Source: Ignavibacteria bacterium UBA4661 (GTDB lineage Bacteria; Bacteroidota; Ignavibacteria; Kapaibacteriales; UBA4661). Taken from it: a stretch of DNA of 7,929 nt. Each line of letters opens with the position of its first letter. Position 1 is the stretch's first letter. A program made the position numbers and the translations under genes. Positions 7,266 through 7,929 of this stretch are shown here, piece after piece. The notes beneath the pieces were generated by a model. That model had not been told where the DNA came from. It was given only the letters and a program-made list of their open reading frames with translations, and did not search any database. The stretch is from assembly GCA_002405405.1 (NCBI GenBank), contig DHLT01000035.1, positions 6,738 to 14,666 of the forward strand, in the 5' to 3' direction.

Positions 7266-7733
7266 ATGACACATCATATCAAGATGTTCTCTGCCGCCGC
7301 GATACTTCGGTTCTGTCTTTTTGCCTTTGCCGTCATGATCGTCAGCTGTGGTGGAAAAAATGCCGCACCGACAACCTCAACAACGGTGCGTGTCGGATAT
7401 TTGACCGTTACTTCGGGATTGCCCCTTTTTGTCGGTATTGAGCAAGGATATTTCAAAGAAGAAGGTATTACGATTGAATCGCAGTTATTTCAAACATCAA
7501 ATCAACTCGCCGACGCACTCTTGGCGAATCGTATCGATATGGATGCGGGTACATCATCATTTGTCTTAGCAGGATTAGCACAGGAACCGGAACGGTTGAA
7601 TCTCCTGCGTGTAGCACTCTGTATTGAGGTTGATTCTACACGTTGGATGTCACGATTAGTTGTTTCAGCGAACTCTCCGTGGAAAAGCATCGAAGACATT
7701 CGCACACAAAAAGAATCACTTATGATTGGTTGA
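7266..7733 (+). CDS. ABC transporter substrate-binding lipoprotein (NMT1/SsuA/TauA-like), N-terminal part before an in-frame stop
   Basis: A periplasmic, lipid-anchored solute-binding protein of an ABC importer of the nitrate/sulfonate/taurine/thiamine-precursor type. The signal peptide ends in a lipobox IVS-Cys28, after which Cys would carry the lipid. The mature part starts with a short linker and the family's first strand and helix (VRVGYLTVTSGLPLFVGIEQGYFKEEGITIE, 41-71, given for reference in part), then the SNQLADALLANRIDMDAG segment (78-94). The frame ends with TGA after 155 residues, about half the family length, and homologous sequence continues in the same frame. So this is the front half of a broken or recoded gene rather than a short protein. 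ATG 7266 has no Shine-Dalgarno; ATG 7284 is an alternative. The ligand cannot be read from the fragment. It follows purE by 46 bases; permease and ATPase genes, if any, lie beyond the right edge. Confidence 0.75.
   Translation: MTHHIKMFSAAAILRFCLFAFAVMIVSCGGKNAAPTTSTTVRVGYLTVTSGLPLFVGIEQGYFKEEGITIESQLFQTSNQLADALLANRIDMDAGTSSFVLAGLAQEPERLNLLRVALCIEVDSTRWMSRLVVSANSPWKSIEDIRTQKESLMIG
7731..7733 (+). other. In-frame TGA inside the substrate-binding protein gene
   Basis: The TGA reads ...KESLMIG-stop-IPGIAVKTFTG.... Members of this family have a continuous IG-x-xPG loop here, a ligand-site turn, so a sense codon is expected. One-base changes from CGA, GGA, TGG or TGC would explain it. A weak stem (CCGG 7737-7740 with CCGG 7762-7765 plus two more pairs around a bulge) lies just after it, but its loop lacks a clear bacterial SECIS motif. 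Confidence 0.8.
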
Positions 7734-7929
7734 ATTCCGGGTATTGCTGTCAAAACATTTACCGGCATGTATTGCGAATCGTTAGGAGCATGGAGTGTAC
7801 TACCGCAATTCACAGAATTGCCGCCACCCGCACAAATGGGGGCATTGATGGCAGGTTCAGTACAAGCCGTTATGGCATTAGAACCCATGGGTTCGATCCT
7901 GATTGCCGGTGGTCAGTGCCGCGAACTCG
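7734..7929 (+). pseudogene. Continuation of the substrate-binding protein after the TGA, cut by window edge
   Basis: The same frame stays open for 65 codons to the edge and carries family-typical sequence: IPGIAVKTFTGMYCESLGAWSVLPQF, then ELPPPAQMGALMAGSVQAVMALEPMGSILIAGG. These match the usual second-lobe pattern of a loop, a helix, then 'A-L-x-x-G-x-V-D-A' and 'EP' segments. Here the usual Asp is Gln (SVQAV). ATG 7767 could restart translation but has no ribosome site, and the product would have no export signal. I infer that it is the back half of the gene starting at 7266. It is typed as a pseudogene because the stop separates it, though a sequence error would make the whole gene intact. 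Confidence 0.65.

Noticed and set aside
7249..7269. Five-to-six-codon minigene (MFFFAS) ending in an ATGA overlap with the lipoprotein start
   Set aside because: It has no ribosome site and is very short. A T-run beside an ATG can produce it by chance.
7731..7765. Selenocysteine at the TGA with a SECIS-like stem after it
   Set aside because: The stem is only about 6 pairs with a bulge, and its loop lacks a clear GGTCT-type apex. The residue lies in a ligand-loop turn of a binding protein, a family not known for selenocysteine.

Overview
The window looks like a piece of chromosome from a Gram-negative bacterium of the Bacteroidota/Chlorobiota (FCB) side of the tree, possibly an Ignavibacteria- or Kapabacteria-like lineage. 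Three things suggest this: most starts lack a good Shine-Dalgarno, a very long exported tetratricopeptide (TPR) protein sits beside a large outer-membrane beta-barrel, and a sensor kinase has a helical, probably TPR-like, N-terminus. The assignment is an inference from gene style only.

Layout. (1) 2-1228, plus strand: the 3' part of a membrane sensor histidine kinase, cut by the window's left edge. (2) 1261-6395, minus strand: an envelope operon read right to left. It starts with an exported TPR protein of about 1,085 residues, interrupted by an in-frame TAG at 4875-4877 so that it appears as two reading frames. A 624-residue outer-membrane beta-barrel protein follows, and its ATG overlaps the TPR stop as TAATG. 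(3) 6396-6607: the divergent intergenic region. (4) 6608-7219, plus strand: purE, the class I N5-CAIR mutase of purine synthesis. (5) 7266-7929, plus strand: a lipoprotein solute-binding protein of the NMT1/SsuA/TauA type. It is interrupted by an in-frame TGA at 7731-7733, and homologous sequence continues in the same frame to the right edge.

How the genes fit together. The minus-strand pair reads as one translationally coupled envelope module, in which a periplasmic or surface TPR scaffold would work with its barrel. The purE and solute-binding genes share a strand and are 46 bases apart, but they have no obvious common pathway. No tRNA, rRNA, CRISPR array, transposase or phage gene is visible.

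The main oddity is that two of five genes carry a single in-frame nonsense codon (one TAG, one TGA), while all four intact gene ends use TAA. Simple nonsense mutation or sequence error is the most economical reading. Recoding is possible but poorly supported, because neither codon occurs inside any other reading frame here.
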